The translations under genes were made by a program, and so were the position numbers. Shown here one piece after another: positions 30,384 through 39,667 of a stretch of DNA of 64,000 nucleotides. How positions within the stretch are numbered: the first letter of the stretch is position 1; each line of letters begins with the position of its first letter. Source of the DNA: Symbiodinium natans (taxonomy: Eukaryota; Sar; Dinophyceae; Suessiales; Symbiodiniaceae); contig CAJNDS010002649.1 of the NCBI GenBank assembly GCA_905221605.1, positions 65,001 to 129,000 on the forward strand, read 5' to 3'. Below the pieces are notes generated by a model. The model was not told the DNA's origin. It saw nothing but the letters and a program-made list of their open reading frames with translations, and made no database searches.

Positions 30384-30546
30384 GGGGGCGAAATGAACCC
30401 TAAAAGGGTTTAGGGTTTAGGGTTTAGGGTTTAGGGTTTAGGGTTTAGGGTTTAGGGTGCAGGGTTTATGGTTCATATTACCTTAATAGGAATTATAGTA
30501 GTATAGGGTTTATGACCCACTTTTAAGGTTCATTTCGTCCTCAAGG
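30384..30546. mobile_element. Inverted-repeat element (family Q) with central telomeric array
   Basis: Ends CTTGGGGGCGAAATGAACCC and its inverse near 30525-30546. A related single end lies at 29475-29502. A (TTTAGGG)n array fills the centre. Confidence 0.65.
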
Positions 30547-30628
30547 CACGGAGGCCATGGCCGCGGCCAGCCGTCCCGACACGGCTTGGCGCTGGGCTTC
30601 GTGGGCTTCGTGGGCTGGCGCTTTGCCT

Positions 30629-30742
30629 AGGGTTTAGGGTTTAGGGTTTAGGGTTTAGGGTTTAGGGTTTAGGGTTTAGGGTTTAGGGTTTAGGGTTTAG
30701 GGTTTAGGGTTTAGGGTTTAGGGTTTAGGGTTTGGGGTTTAG
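30629..30742. repeat. Telomere-type array (TTTAGGG)n
   Basis: Within the intron between membrane-protein exons 30837 and 30175. Confidence 0.95.
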
Positions 30743-30836
30743 CTTGGTTGTCCAGAAACCTGGGGGAATTAAAGGTTAACCTTTGGGATTGTGTAGGGGA
30801 GTAGACATACCCCGCAAGAAGGTTGAAGGTTGCCTA

Positions 30837-31354
30837 CTCCACTACGAAGTTGCCGCTTGCCCGCGCGGGGCCCACGTGGCCGAAGAAGACCGCCTGTAGG
30901 ACATACCAGACACTCCGCAACTCCCGAACGATGCAGATGATCCACAGGAGAATGCAGAGCACTGCCAACAGCACCCCAGGTTGAAAAGATGTCACGGCAA
31001 ATCCCTCGGGACCGAGTTTTCCAAGACCGAGATAGCTGTTGATTTGGCTGACCAATGTAGCTTGTGCAGTGGAGTAGATCAAGGATCCATCCTCGTCGCA
31101 CACCCTGGTCGCCAAGCTTCTGCTTGAAAGGTCGACGTACTCGACGTCATGAGCAAAGCTTGCGCGCCACACACGCGCGGCCTTGAGGTTGGCCGCGAAG
31201 TCGGTGCCCAGGAACTCAGGGGATGCGATAATGAGCGTGAAGAGACTCTGCATGGCGACATTCACAAAGAGGAGCACGCAGGCAAAGACACTCTCAGACA
31301 GGTTGCTCCCAGAGATGACCAAGGGAATTGACCAGGCACTTTTTCGGTCAAAGC
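30837..31354 (-). CDS. Membrane-protein gene, 172-codon exon with two hydrophobic segments
   Basis: Starts FDRKSAWSIPLVISGSNLSE. The first hydrophobic segment is ACVLLFVNVAMQSLFTLIIA. A lumenal or extracellular loop of about 90 residues follows, then a second hydrophobic segment around GVLLAVLCILLWIICIV. Acceptor ATCCCAG| is the end of a family D introner. The donor lies within GGAGTAGGCAACC (family C start). An in-frame TAG follows immediately if it is not spliced. Confidence 0.8.
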
Positions 31355-31447
31355 CTGGGATGGCTCTTAAAGCCCTCTGAACAAACATTCCTGGAAATCC
31401 TCTTCTTAAACCCACCAAGGGAAAACGAAAAATCTCCCAAGGGCCTA
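31355..31447 (-). mobile_element. Family D introner
   Basis: Contains AGGCCCTTGGGAGATTTT and CAGAGGGC, shared with 62653-62751, 25268-25446 and 37871-37942, with related ends at 57741-57842. Other copies begin GTAGGCCCTTGG. Here the first bases are TAGGCCC, so either the donor is degenerate or the upstream exon ends at the TAG stop. Confidence 0.75.
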
Positions 31448-31618
31448 GAAGCAGATCAACTCCTGCTGCAAGTCTTTTTCGGCTCCTGCTTCGTGGCCAG
31501 GTTTTTGTTCCGGTTTTGGCGGTTTTGGCTCAGATGCGAGCACGTGAATCTCCATGCTCCCGTCCGGCTCAACCTCCACCTCGGATCCATTCTTCGAGTT
31601 GCCGTCCTCAAACGCAAC
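31448..31618 (-). CDS. Membrane-protein gene, acidic and Pro/Lys exon
   Basis: Reads VAFEDGNSKNGSEVEVEPDG, then a PKPPKPEQKP stretch and LQQELICF. Acceptor CTACCAAG| (family A). Followed by TAG (see the family D entry). Confidence 0.65.
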
Positions 31619-31735
31619 CTTGGTAGCCGAGTAGCCATATTGCAATAAGGGCACCCTGTTCTGGGTTGGTGAATTTATGAGGGAACCTTGCACCAAACAA
31701 AATGGGAAACGGGTACCACTCGGGTATCAAGCAAC
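31619..31735 (-). mobile_element. Family A introner, diverged copy
   Basis: Intron GTTGCTTGATACCCGAG ... CTACCAAG. The next exon starts GTTGCG, so GTTGC is duplicated at the insertion site and the first copy provides the GT donor. Confidence 0.75.
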
Positions 31736-31909
31736 TGAGACCAGGGGGCCCACGTTGTTGCTGCCCAGGTTGTTGTTTCCCCGGTTGTTGTTGGAAACCT
31801 TGAGCTGCAGGTTCCTGATTTGGGCCTTGACCTCAGCCAGGTCTGCTTGCAACATGCGACTGAGCTTCGCCAGCTCCTCGTCCACATAGCTTTTGGAAGC
31901 GGCTGCCAT
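31736..31909 (-). CDS. Membrane-protein gene, probable first exon
   Basis: MAAASKSYVDEELAKLSRML, then QADLAEVKAQIRNLQ (short coiled coil) and an Asn-rich tail. Donor TCA|GTTGC. CCCAG precedes the ATG, so an upstream non-coding exon is possible. Confidence 0.7.
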
Positions 31910-32095
31910 CTGGGTGCACGCTTCAGGATCTCAGGAAACGCACATTTCAAGCCTTTGAGCCGGGGAGCGCACGAGCAGCCTTTGCAGACCTGACGCCTAG
32001 AGATGTGAAGCGCATGGTTTAGGGTTTAGGGTTGAGGGTTTAGGGTTTAGGGTTTTTGGTTTCGGGCTCAAGGCAGAGGGCTTCGTTGAGCCTGC

Positions 32096-32152
32096 CTTGA
32101 GGCTTTTGGTCTTGCTTCCCTTGCCGTCTCCATCCTCCTTCTTGTCGGAGTC
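32096..32152 (-). CDS. ODA docking-complex gene, Lys/Asp-rich exon
   Basis: DSDKKEDGDGKGSKTKSLK, acceptor CCTAAAG| at the edge of a telomeric array, GC donor AAG|GCAGGC. Last docking-complex exon before the nested gene. Low complexity, so membership rests on position and phase. Confidence 0.55.
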
Positions 32153-32447
32153 CTTTAGGGTTTAGGGTTTAGGGTTTAGGGTTTAGGGTTTAGGGTTTAG
32201 GGTTTAGGGTTTAGGGCTTAGGGCTTAGGGCTTAGGGTTTATGGTGGCGCTTCCGGGCTCCAAGCTTCCCGACGACAGAACGGCCAGATTTCATGAGGAC
32301 TTGACCACCCTCAGCCGATACTGCATCCTAGCGGAATCTGATTTTCAACAACGTCACTGCATCCCGGACTCTAGTAAACCCTAAACCCTAAACCCTAAAC
32401 CCTAAACCCTAAACCCTAAACCCAACAAACAGAAGAGGTGCGCAAAC

Positions 32448-32513
32448 CGAAGGCTCCTTGACCATCTGCACACGCTGGGTTAGCTCCTCACGCTCCTTCT
32501 GCTTGTACTTCAC
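32448..32513 (-). CDS. ODA docking-complex gene, charged helix exon
   Basis: VKYKQKEREELTQRVQMVKE then PS, acceptor GGCTCCAG|, donor TCG|GTTTGCG. Phase 0. Confidence 0.65.
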
Positions 32514-32547
32514 CTGGAGCCTTGGTGAAACTTCCATGCCGAGGGTG

Positions 32548-32815
32548 AGGGTCTAGGGTTTAGGGTTTAGGGTTTAGGGTTTAGGGTTTAGGGTTTAGGG
32601 TTTAGGGTTTAGGGTTTAGGGTTTAGGGTTTAGGGTTGAGGGTTTAGGGTTTAGGGTTTAGGGTTAGGGTTTAGGGTTTAGGGGGTTAGGGTTTAGGGTT
32701 TAGGGTTTAGGGTTTAGGGTTTAGGGTTTAGGGTTTAGGGTTTAGGGTTTAGGGTTTAGGGTTTAGGGTTTAGGGTTTAGGGTTTAGGGTTTAGGGTTTA
32801 GGGTTTAGGCTTTAG
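32548..32815. repeat. Telomere-type array (TTTAGGG)n
   Basis: About 38 heptamers. Most of the intron between docking-complex exons 33039 and 32513. Confidence 0.95.
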
Positions 32816-33038
32816 GGTTCAGGCTTTAGGGTTCAGGGTGCAGGCTATGACCAGTAAGTATCTTTTGCCATGATTTGAGAAACCCCGAAAAGTTCCTGAG
32901 GGCCTGTTCGCATCACCACTTTGCGGGTTACGAAAAAGGGGACTCCCAATATAGGTCCCAAATAGTGGGATTCCCTTACAAGCCTTAGAATAAGGACCCC
33001 AGTAAGGTATCCCTAATCTCGGAAACCCCCATTTGAGC

Positions 33039-33086
33039 GCCGTGCTCTTGGACCTTCTGCTTGAAGACCTTTCGCTCCTCTTCGAC
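33039..33086 (-). CDS. ODA docking-complex gene, VEEERK exon
   Basis: VEEERKVFKQKVQEHG, acceptor GCCAAAAG|, GC donor GGC|GCTCAA. Aligns with the family segment after ALKxQ. Confidence 0.7.
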
Positions 33087-33635
33087 CTTTTGGCGGGTTT
33101 CAGTTTAGGGTTTCTTGCGGCTTAATTCCAGACCTAAAGGGGAGGCCCATTTCGTTTTTGCTTTGGGGAGGGGGGGGGGGGGGGGGGGGGGTTCAGGGTT
33201 TAGGGGGTTAGCCCAAGCCCTTCTGGCTCGTTCTGGCTCTAACCTCTCCAAGAACCAGGAAGAAAACTTGCCAAACTCATCGACTGCATGCCCTGCAGCA
33301 CTCTAGCCCATAAACAACCTCCTAAAGTTTAGGTTTAATCGCTCACTCTCGGACACGCCAGGCGAGGCACACTCTGTCCCATGCTCTTGCTGTAGAGCCC
33401 AGGTTTAGGGTTTGGGGCTTGCGGTTTTGGGTGACTACACACTGCAGACCCTTTTCTTGCAACCATACAAACTCCCAAACACCTACATCCTTTGTCCGCG
33501 ATATTCACCCTAGACCCTAAACCCTAAACCCTAAACCCTGGACCCTAAACCCTAAACCCTAAACCCTAAACCCTAAACCCTAAACCCTAAGCGCACAAAC
33601 CCTTTCAGCCCTGAACCCTCAACCCTTGCTCGGAC

Positions 33636-33687
33636 CTGCTTCTTCAAGGCCGCCATCTTGTGTGCGCGCTCCTCCTGGTCCCGGCGC
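33636..33687 (-). CDS. ODA docking-complex gene, RDQ exon
   Basis: RRDQEERAHKMAALKKQ (first Arg split), acceptor GGCACCAG|G, donor CAG|GTCCGAG. The family reads RDQA...MLALKAQ here. About 20 residues between the preceding exon and this one are not located. Confidence 0.7.
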
Positions 33688-35232
33688 CTGGTGCCATTCA
33701 GCAGGGTTTAGGGTTTAGGGTTTAGGGTTTAGGGTTTAGGGTTTAGGGTTTAGGGTTTAGGGTTTAGGGCTTAGGGCTTAGGGCTTAGGGCTTAGGGCTT
33801 AGGGCTTAGGGCTTAGGGCTTGCCGGGTTTGTGGGGTTTGGTCGGGCTGAGGATTTAAAAAAGGCCTAGGGTGGACGAATCTGGGACCTCATGGGTTTAC
33901 TGGCAGTGTGATGGACTCCTTTGCTCGCAGAGCCGTACGGCAAGAACTAGTTGGGAGGGTTTTCGGGTTGATTTCTGGACTTGGGGTTTGGGGGTCCTCG
34001 GCCTTAGGGCAGTTTCGGGCTCCACAGCTTTAGGATTCTTGGGGCTTGTAGGGCTTTTTGGTTTGGGTTTTTTGTTCTGCCACCCGCCTAGCTGACTGTC
34101 GGGCTTTTGGGTTTAAGGTTCAGGGGTTGAAGCAAGGTCTCAAGCCCCTCTCGCAGCAGCCGGGTGTCGCCGCGTCGTTCTCGCGGTGAATCTGCGAAAC
34201 CATGCCTTGCCACAGGTACGAGAAATTTGTAGCATGGGAACCGTATGGGGATTTCCGAGCGCAGGGGCGCAGGGGTACCCTTTCGGGGTCCCTTTAAGGG
34301 GATTCTATTCCATTTGGGGTATAAAAGAGGTACCCCTATTTGGGAACCAGATGGGCATACTCCTGCCTCACGAAATGCAGCTGAAACAAAACAGGTGTCC
34401 TCATTCTGCACTTGGGGGCTGAATACCCTAGCCCAAAAACGGTTAACCTCTTATCTGTACTGGGATTCTGTATAACCAAAAAGGTTAAAGGTTAGCTGCC
34501 CAGCCCCTACGCGTAAGGCTTTTGCATAAATTCGGTGGGCGCAGGACTGAAGGAGGGGCCCTCAGGGACGTTAGGGGTTAGTTGGGGGTTCTTTACGGCT
34601 ACTTAGGTATATAGGGACTATATAAGGTATATATATATATATATATATCTATAAAAATAGGGCTATACAGGGGAGTAAGATTAAGGGTCCCAGGGGTCCC
34701 TGCTGATACCCCTTAATGGGTACCGGGCCGTGGCAGAGACCGCCGGCTCCGGCCCTTGAGCTTGGGAGCTCCATGCCAATGGTGGGAACATGGGGGGCTT
34801 TACGAACATAGGAGACCTCATAAACACCCCCAAATAGTATGATTCCCTTGTAATGATGATAACAAGAAGAAGGAGAATAATAATAAGACTGATATCGTAC
34901 ACCCCCACATGCAGCCGGGGAGCTCATGTTGTCCTTGATGTCCTGTGACGACGCACACGGACTCACACGGACTCAAGTGGTGGAGCGGTTCTACCTATGG
35001 GTTCAGGGTTTAGGCTTCAGGGTTCAGGGCCTATGTAATGAAAGGCCGGGCACCATGCCATTTTATGAGTTCAGGGTTGGCCTTCCAGCTGTTTTCCTCC
35101 CTGAAGGACACCCTCCTGCTCCCGACAAAGTTTCCCAGAGTCTTTGGGGAAGTCAGTAAACATGAAGCCCACGAAATCCTAAAACCCTAAACCCTAAACC
35201 CTAAAGCCTAAACCCTGGGCCGCCCCTTAGGC

Positions 35233-35253
35233 CTGCTGGAGCTTCTTGAAGAC
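35233..35253 (-). CDS. ODA docking-complex gene, 21-bp micro-exon
   Basis: VFKKLQQ, acceptor GGCACGCAG|, GC donor CAG|GCCTAAG. It would be untraceable alone. It is called because the spacing RRER-x7-KKL matches the family exactly when joined to exon 35771-35833. Confidence 0.65.
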
Positions 35254-35770
35254 CTGCGTGCCGTTCCACAAATGGGGCGTGCAAGGGCTGAGCGGGCTTT
35301 TATCGGGTCATAAGCCTGGGACAACCATAGGGTTCATTAAGGGCTTGCGGGCAGGGTCTTTGTCTGATGTTCTCGGAGCAAAACAAACGAAAAAAACTAG
35401 GGCAGTTGGTTCTCAAAGACTATCATCTAACCAGAAGATAACCCCCACCAACCCCCGCCGAAGTCCCACCACACTTCGATTAGAAGCATGCTAGGCCCAG
35501 TTACATTTTGTACATTCACACATCGTTCCCCCTTTTTCTAACAGCCCTTAACAGGGATTATAGTAACCACCTATTCTAATCCACCTAAGCACTGTTCGTG
35601 TAAGGGGGAACATCCCAGGCTTGGGGCTCAGGGCTGTTTCGGGTTTGGGGATGACCTCCCTCTCTTCTGCACCATTGTTGGGGCACTACTCAAAATAGTC
35701 ATTTCTGTTCCTTATTGGGAAAAAGTATTCACAAAATGTAAAATGATTCTCAACAATGACCCTCTCTTGC

Positions 35771-35833
35771 CTGAATGAGCTGAAGCCTTTCGCGGCGAAC
35801 CGTGTCGACTCGATTCCGGCACTCCATGTTTTC
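35771..35833 (-). CDS. ODA docking-complex gene, RRER exon
   Basis: ENMECRNRVDTVRRERLQLI then Q, acceptor GCGACCAAG|, GC donor CAG|GCAAGAG. NxxxRxxxDxxRRER is the family signature. Confidence 0.8.
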
Positions 35834-36051
35834 CTTGGTCGCACAGGCCCCTAGACACCCACCTACCATGCTGCAACTGATGCCTAGGGTTGCTTTAAAG
35901 TGCACCCTGGGACTTGCCCTAAACCACGCAAGTAACGGAGAACAGCGGGGGCCTAAGCCGCAAGTCCTTCTAGGAGCCTGCAAGAAGGAACGCTTCAGAC
36001 GGCACACCAACAACAATTTATGTGTGTGTGTGTGCAAATTACTCATCTACG

Positions 36052-36084
<33 letters not shown>

Positions 36085-36214
36085 GTGTGTGTACACACAC
36101 ATACATATATAGTGAACAACAACTCATGTTGCGCAATGTTCCTCGCTGGGTTTTGGGCCAACTCCCTACATCCTAAACCCTAAACCCTAAACCCTAAACC
36201 CTAAACCCCAATAC

Positions 36215-36313
36215 TTCGGACAAGGCATCGTGGCCCAAGAGGTTCAGTTGGTCGATGGCTTTGGCCAGCTTGTTCTCCAACTTCTTCAAGGGCAAGCCCT
36301 GATAGTTCATGGG
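36215..36313 (-). CDS. ODA docking-complex gene, N-terminal coiled coil
   Basis: PMNYQGLPLKKLENKLAKAI and then DQLNLLGHDALSE, donor GAA|GTATTGGGG against (CCCTAAA)n, acceptor CAAAAAG|. Phase 0 both ends. Confidence 0.8.
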
Positions 36314-36927
36314 CTTTTTGGCATAGTTGAGGCTACTTAAGGTTTGGGTTTTGGGTTTAGGGTTTAGGGTTTAGAGTTTAGGGTTTAGGGTTTAGGGATT
36401 AGGGATTACTGAGGCTAATTAAGGTTGTTTTTAAGGCGGGACCTAAGGGGGGTAGTATTGAGTGGGGTAGTAAGGAAACCTGTGACAAGTGCACTAGGGA
36501 GTTTAGAATCTGGGGCTTAGGTTTCAGAGTTTAGGGAGTTTACAGTAGAATCTGGGGCTGAGGGTTCGGAGTTTAGGGAGTTTAGAATGTGGGGCTTCGG
36601 GTTCAGGGTTTAGGGTGTACAGTGTGCTTGGGAGTTTAGAATCCCCCAGAGCCCTGCAAGTGTGCTGGGAAGTTTAGAATCTGGGGTTTAGGGTTCAGGG
36701 TTTAGGGTGCAGGGTTCAGAATTTTTACACTCTGGGGCTCAGGGTTCAGGGTTTAGGGTGTATGGGTTCAGAGTTTAGGGCACAAGGAAATCAGGGTATC
36801 GCGGGGCCTTTTTGGGCATCAGGGCTTTTCTGCAGACAACGGCCGCCAACTAAGCAAGCATGTTGTATGCGTGGCAGGCCCAAGGACCTAACCCTAAACC
36901 CTAAACCCTAAACCCTAAACCCTAAAC

Positions 36928-36999
36928 CCTGATACAGTAGCAAGCATCGAAACTCGCGCCGGCCTGCCAAGACTCTTTCTGGCCTTTGGGCGTCTTGTC
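36928..36999 (-). CDS. Exon ending on the telomere repeat
   Basis: DKTPKGQKESWQAGASFDAC and then YCIR, donor AGG|GTTTAGGG, acceptor CCTGAG|. An imperfect copy of its 5' edge (CTGAGGACAAGAYGCCCAA) lies at about 37119-37157, on the other side of the intron. Confidence 0.65.
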
Positions 37000-37524
37000 C
37001 TCAGGCAGGTGCCATCCCTCTCTCTCTCTCTCTCTCTTGCTCTCTCTCTCCCTAAACCCTAAACCCTAAACCCTAAACCCTAAACCCTCAACCTTAAACC
37101 CTCTCTCTCTTTCGATTTCTTCCTTCATTGGGCATCTTGTCCTCAGAGAGCTGCCATATCTTCTTCTCTCTTTGTCTTGTTTCTCTTCTTGATGTCTTGC
37201 TTGATCGTCACGTCTTTCGTGTATGTCGTTCTGCCGTTTCCTTGGCTTACTTATTTATGTAGTCCTTTTTTCTTTCTATCGTTCTATCTGTCTTGTTTCT
37301 ATCTTTCCTTCGTTATTTCGCATGTCTATTTCTTTCGTGTTGCTTGTATCTTTCGTTGTTTCTTCCTATGCTTCTTTAGTATTTCTGTATGTACTTCTTT
37401 CTTTCTTTCTTTTTGTATTTCTTTCTTGCGTTCTTTCTATATTTCTTCATTTGTTTTCTTCAGTACTTCATTATTCCTTTCTTGCTGTCTTTTTTCTTTG
37501 ATTCTTTTCTTTATTTCCTCTCTT

Positions 37525-37556
<32 letters not shown>

Positions 37557-37688
37557 CCTCTCTCTCTCTCCCTCTCGCAGGCAAGCTCGGAGGACTTGGC
37601 TTAGTAGCAAACATAGGAGCTTCTACACCGCCACGGCAGCCACAGGGCCAGAGCCTCGAGCCTCGAGCCCTGAGCAACCCACGCCAGC

Positions 37689-37748
37689 CTGCGCGGGCTC
37701 CTTCTGCGTCTTCATGGTCTTCTCCTGGCAAGCCGCTTGGTCAAGGTG
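37689..37748 (-). CDS. Coiled-coil exon upstream of the docking gene
   Basis: HLDQAACQEKTMKTQKEPAQ, acceptor CCGGTCAG|, GC donor CAG|GCTGGCG. The span 37158-37600 is a CT/T-rich low-complexity stretch with no supported coding sequence. Confidence 0.65.
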
Positions 37749-38140
37749 CTGACCGGACTGCCAGGATGGCCCTTAGACCCTCCTAAACCCTAAACCCTAA
37801 ACCCTAAACCCTAAACCCTAAACCCCCTAAACCCTAAACCCTAATTACCCTTAATTACCCTAATTACCCCAATTACCCTAAACCTGAACATGATCCTCTT
37901 AAACCCAGTAAGGGAAAATGTAAAAACCCCCAAGGGCCTACGGAGATTGGGGCTTGAGGTTTTCGATGGTTGAATGCCGGACTCCTGCTCCGGGCCGGTA
38001 TCTCAGACAGGCGCAGACCCCGGTTGCAACATGACGAAGTCCTAAACCCTAAACCCTAAACCCTAAACCCTGAACCCTAAACCCTAAACCCTAAACCCTA
38101 AACCCCTCCAAGACAAGATGAACACCACCCGGAGCCACAC

Positions 38141-38210
38141 CCTCAGCGGTTGAAAGTGTTGTCCGTCAGCAAGAAGTCTCGGACTTCGGTCCAGGCAGGT
38201 TAAGTGGAGG
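38141..38210 (-). CDS. Internal exon
   Basis: LHLTCLDRSPRLLADGQHFQ and then PLR, acceptor AATGCAG|C, donor AGG|GTGTGGC. Confidence 0.55.
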
Positions 38211-38297
38211 CTGCATTCCCGAGCATCAAAGGCTAACCCTAAACCTTAAACCCTAAACCCTAAACCCTAAACCATTGCCACCACAGAGCCAGAGTAC

Positions 38298-38374
38298 CTT
38301 GCAATAGCCCGTGCGTCATTGAAGTATGGAGGACACCAAACTTGCGTACGGCATGCGAAACCTTGCGAGCAAGA
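38298..38374 (-). CDS. Cys-rich internal exon (frame ambiguous)
   Basis: SCSQGFACRTQVWCPPYFND and then ARAIA, acceptor GGCACAG|, donor GCAAG|GTACTC. A second frame (LLARFRMPYASLVSS...) is also open and ends in a stop. Confidence 0.45.
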
Positions 38375-38768
38375 CTGTGCCGCCCCAAACCCTAAACCCT
38401 AAACCCTCCCCCACACCCGCCTGACACTCTGCCCGCATCCGCTGGGCGTCCTGTGCAATATCCGATTGTGCTTTCTTATAGTGTTGTGGAGAATGTTCTA
38501 CTATTACGGGGTCTGGCGGTTGAGGACAGTAAGGAGAAGCTGACGTCAGCTTACCCCATCTCAAGGGTAGAGAAGGGAGATTCCCTAAGAAAGACGCCGG
38601 CGCAACTGTTCAGATGCACGCCTCCCATGCCTCCACCAAAGCGACGTCAACAAACCCCGCACATGACAAGCCCTGAGCCCTGTCGGTTTAGGGTTTAGGG
38701 TTTAGGGTTTAGGGTTTAGGGTTTAGGGCTTAGGGCTTAGGGTTTAGGGTTTAGGGTTTAGGGTGCAG

Positions 38769-38824
38769 GAGTCCTCGTCTAGCTTGTTCAATCGCCGCTT
38801 CTCCAGCTCAAGCCTTGCCGGCTT
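38769..38824 (-). CDS. Coiled-coil exon
   Basis: PARLELEKRRLNKLDEDS, acceptor CCCTAAG| (telomere-derived), GC donor T|GCACCC. Limits good to a few bases. Confidence 0.55.
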
Positions 38825-38929
38825 AGGGTCTTGGTTTTTTGGGGTTTAGGGTTTAGGGCTTAGGGCTTAGGGCTTAGGGTTTAGGGTTTAGGGTTTAGGG
38901 TTTAGGGTCTAGGCTTTAGGAGCTCAGAC

Positions 38930-38992
38930 CCCGCACAAGCCAAGAGCTACTCCCGTGCAGATCCACCCCTTGTTTGAAGTCGGACATGATGA
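38930..38992 (-). CDS. Internal exon
   Basis: IMSDFKQGVDLHGSSSWLVR after a split Ile codon shared with exon 39125-39184. Donor CGGG|GTCTGAG, or CTT|GTGCGG if the next exon is in phase 0. Confidence 0.55.
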
Positions 38993-39124
38993 CTGCCAGC
39001 TGCCAGATCCACCTTAAACCCTAAACCCTAAACCCTAGACCCTAAACCCTAAACCCTAAACCCCGATTCCCTTAACCCCCCCTTCTCTCAAGCTGTACTC
39101 CCCCAGGGGCCAGCTACCCTCAAC

Positions 39125-39184
39125 TGCACAGCGCCATCTCAGCACGGGGCTTTCGCGTGGTCGACTCGATCTCGTTGTGCATGC
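39125..39184 (-). CDS. Internal exon
   Basis: MHNEIESTTRKPRAEMALC, acceptor AAGTCCTAG|, donor TGCA|GTTGAGG. Confidence 0.55.
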
Positions 39185-39365
39185 CTAGGACTTAAAATCC
39201 ACACGGTTTTGGGTTTAGGGTTCAGGGTTCAGAGTTCAGGGTTCAGGGTGTAGGGTTTAGGGTTTAGGGGTGTTCAGGGTTTTGGTACGGCTTCGGAATC
39301 CGGGCTCCACGGTGAAGGGACTGAGGGCTTGGGGTTGGGGGATGCTCAGTTCTTGGTGAGATTAC

Positions 39366-39438
39366 TTGAGATGTCGAGTTTCCGGGCGCAGGACAGCTGA
39401 CAGGGGACCCACAAGGGAGCTGCGTCATCATCTGCTTT
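39366..39438 (-). CDS. Internal exon
   Basis: KADDDAAPLWVPCQLSCARK and then LDIS, donor TCAA|GTAATC, acceptor GCAGCAAG|. Confidence 0.55.
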
Positions 39439-39608
39439 CTTGCTGCATTGCAAAGGCCATAAACCCTAACCCTAAACCCTCAACCCTCAACCCTTTCGGC
39501 AGGGTCTTTTTCTGTAGCCTGCTCGCGAGATGTATACTGAACTACGTGACTCTGAAGCCTTGGGGTTCAAGATTGCTACGTGGAGGTTCATGGGTACTTA
39601 TACCCTCA

Positions 39609-39667
39609 ATTACCGCAGCTCCCGACGCTTCCGACCACACCCGCAGGGCGGGCACTCAAATCAGGCA
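39609..39667 (-). CDS. Internal exon
   Basis: VPDLSAR, PAGVVGSVGSC, acceptor ACATTTGCAG|, donor G|GTAATTGAGG. The intron that follows contains a family E fragment. Limits approximate. Confidence 0.5.

Larger units (their letters stand above)
27565..31909 (-). other. Gene span: polytopic membrane protein nested in the docking-complex gene
   Basis: Starts at ATG 31909 with a short coiled coil. Then come an acidic, Pro/Lys-rich linker, a 172-residue exon with two hydrophobic segments, the segment SRTTSITELMLNSVALEAVL, another membrane segment, and a long extracellular part with Cys residues. The SITELMLNSVALEAVLHVDE stretch and the CP-x-TCGC motif fit a multi-membrane family that is abundant in dinoflagellates. 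I cannot name a function. Its introns are mainly introner-like elements (families A, B, C, D), unlike the telomere-array introns of the host gene, though some contain arrays. It lies between docking-complex exons 32096-32152 and 26942-27024 on the same strand. Confidence 0.65.
24367..36313 (-). other. ODA1: Gene span: outer-dynein-arm docking-complex protein (ODA1/CCDC114/CCDC63 family)
   Basis: Twelve short exons (21-99 bp) on the minus strand give, in order, the landmarks of this axonemal coiled-coil family. These are a leucine-rich helix (LENKLAKAIDQLN), the RRER motif (NRVDTVRRERLQ), RDQxxx...ALKKQVEEER, AFLNAIQRR-HIRQHQKNIEVFEQ, AFATIKSTTGISDIEEI, and NFSLLTY-VNALNREIE. In the family, ATGI(S/A)D and NFxLFNYVNE are diagnostic. 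The protein anchors outer dynein arms to doublet microtubules in flagella. Its introns are full of TTTAGGG arrays and introner-like elements, and one holds a whole other gene (27565-31909). Coiled-coil exons at 37-39 kb may be the N-terminus and those at 22-23.6 kb the C-terminus. Which paralogue it is cannot be settled by eye. Confidence 0.75.

Noticed and set aside
31500-31525. Possible relic of the dinoflagellate spliced leader (TTTTGGCTCA)
   Set aside because: Only about 10 bases match and the rest of the leader is absent. No other relic was seen.
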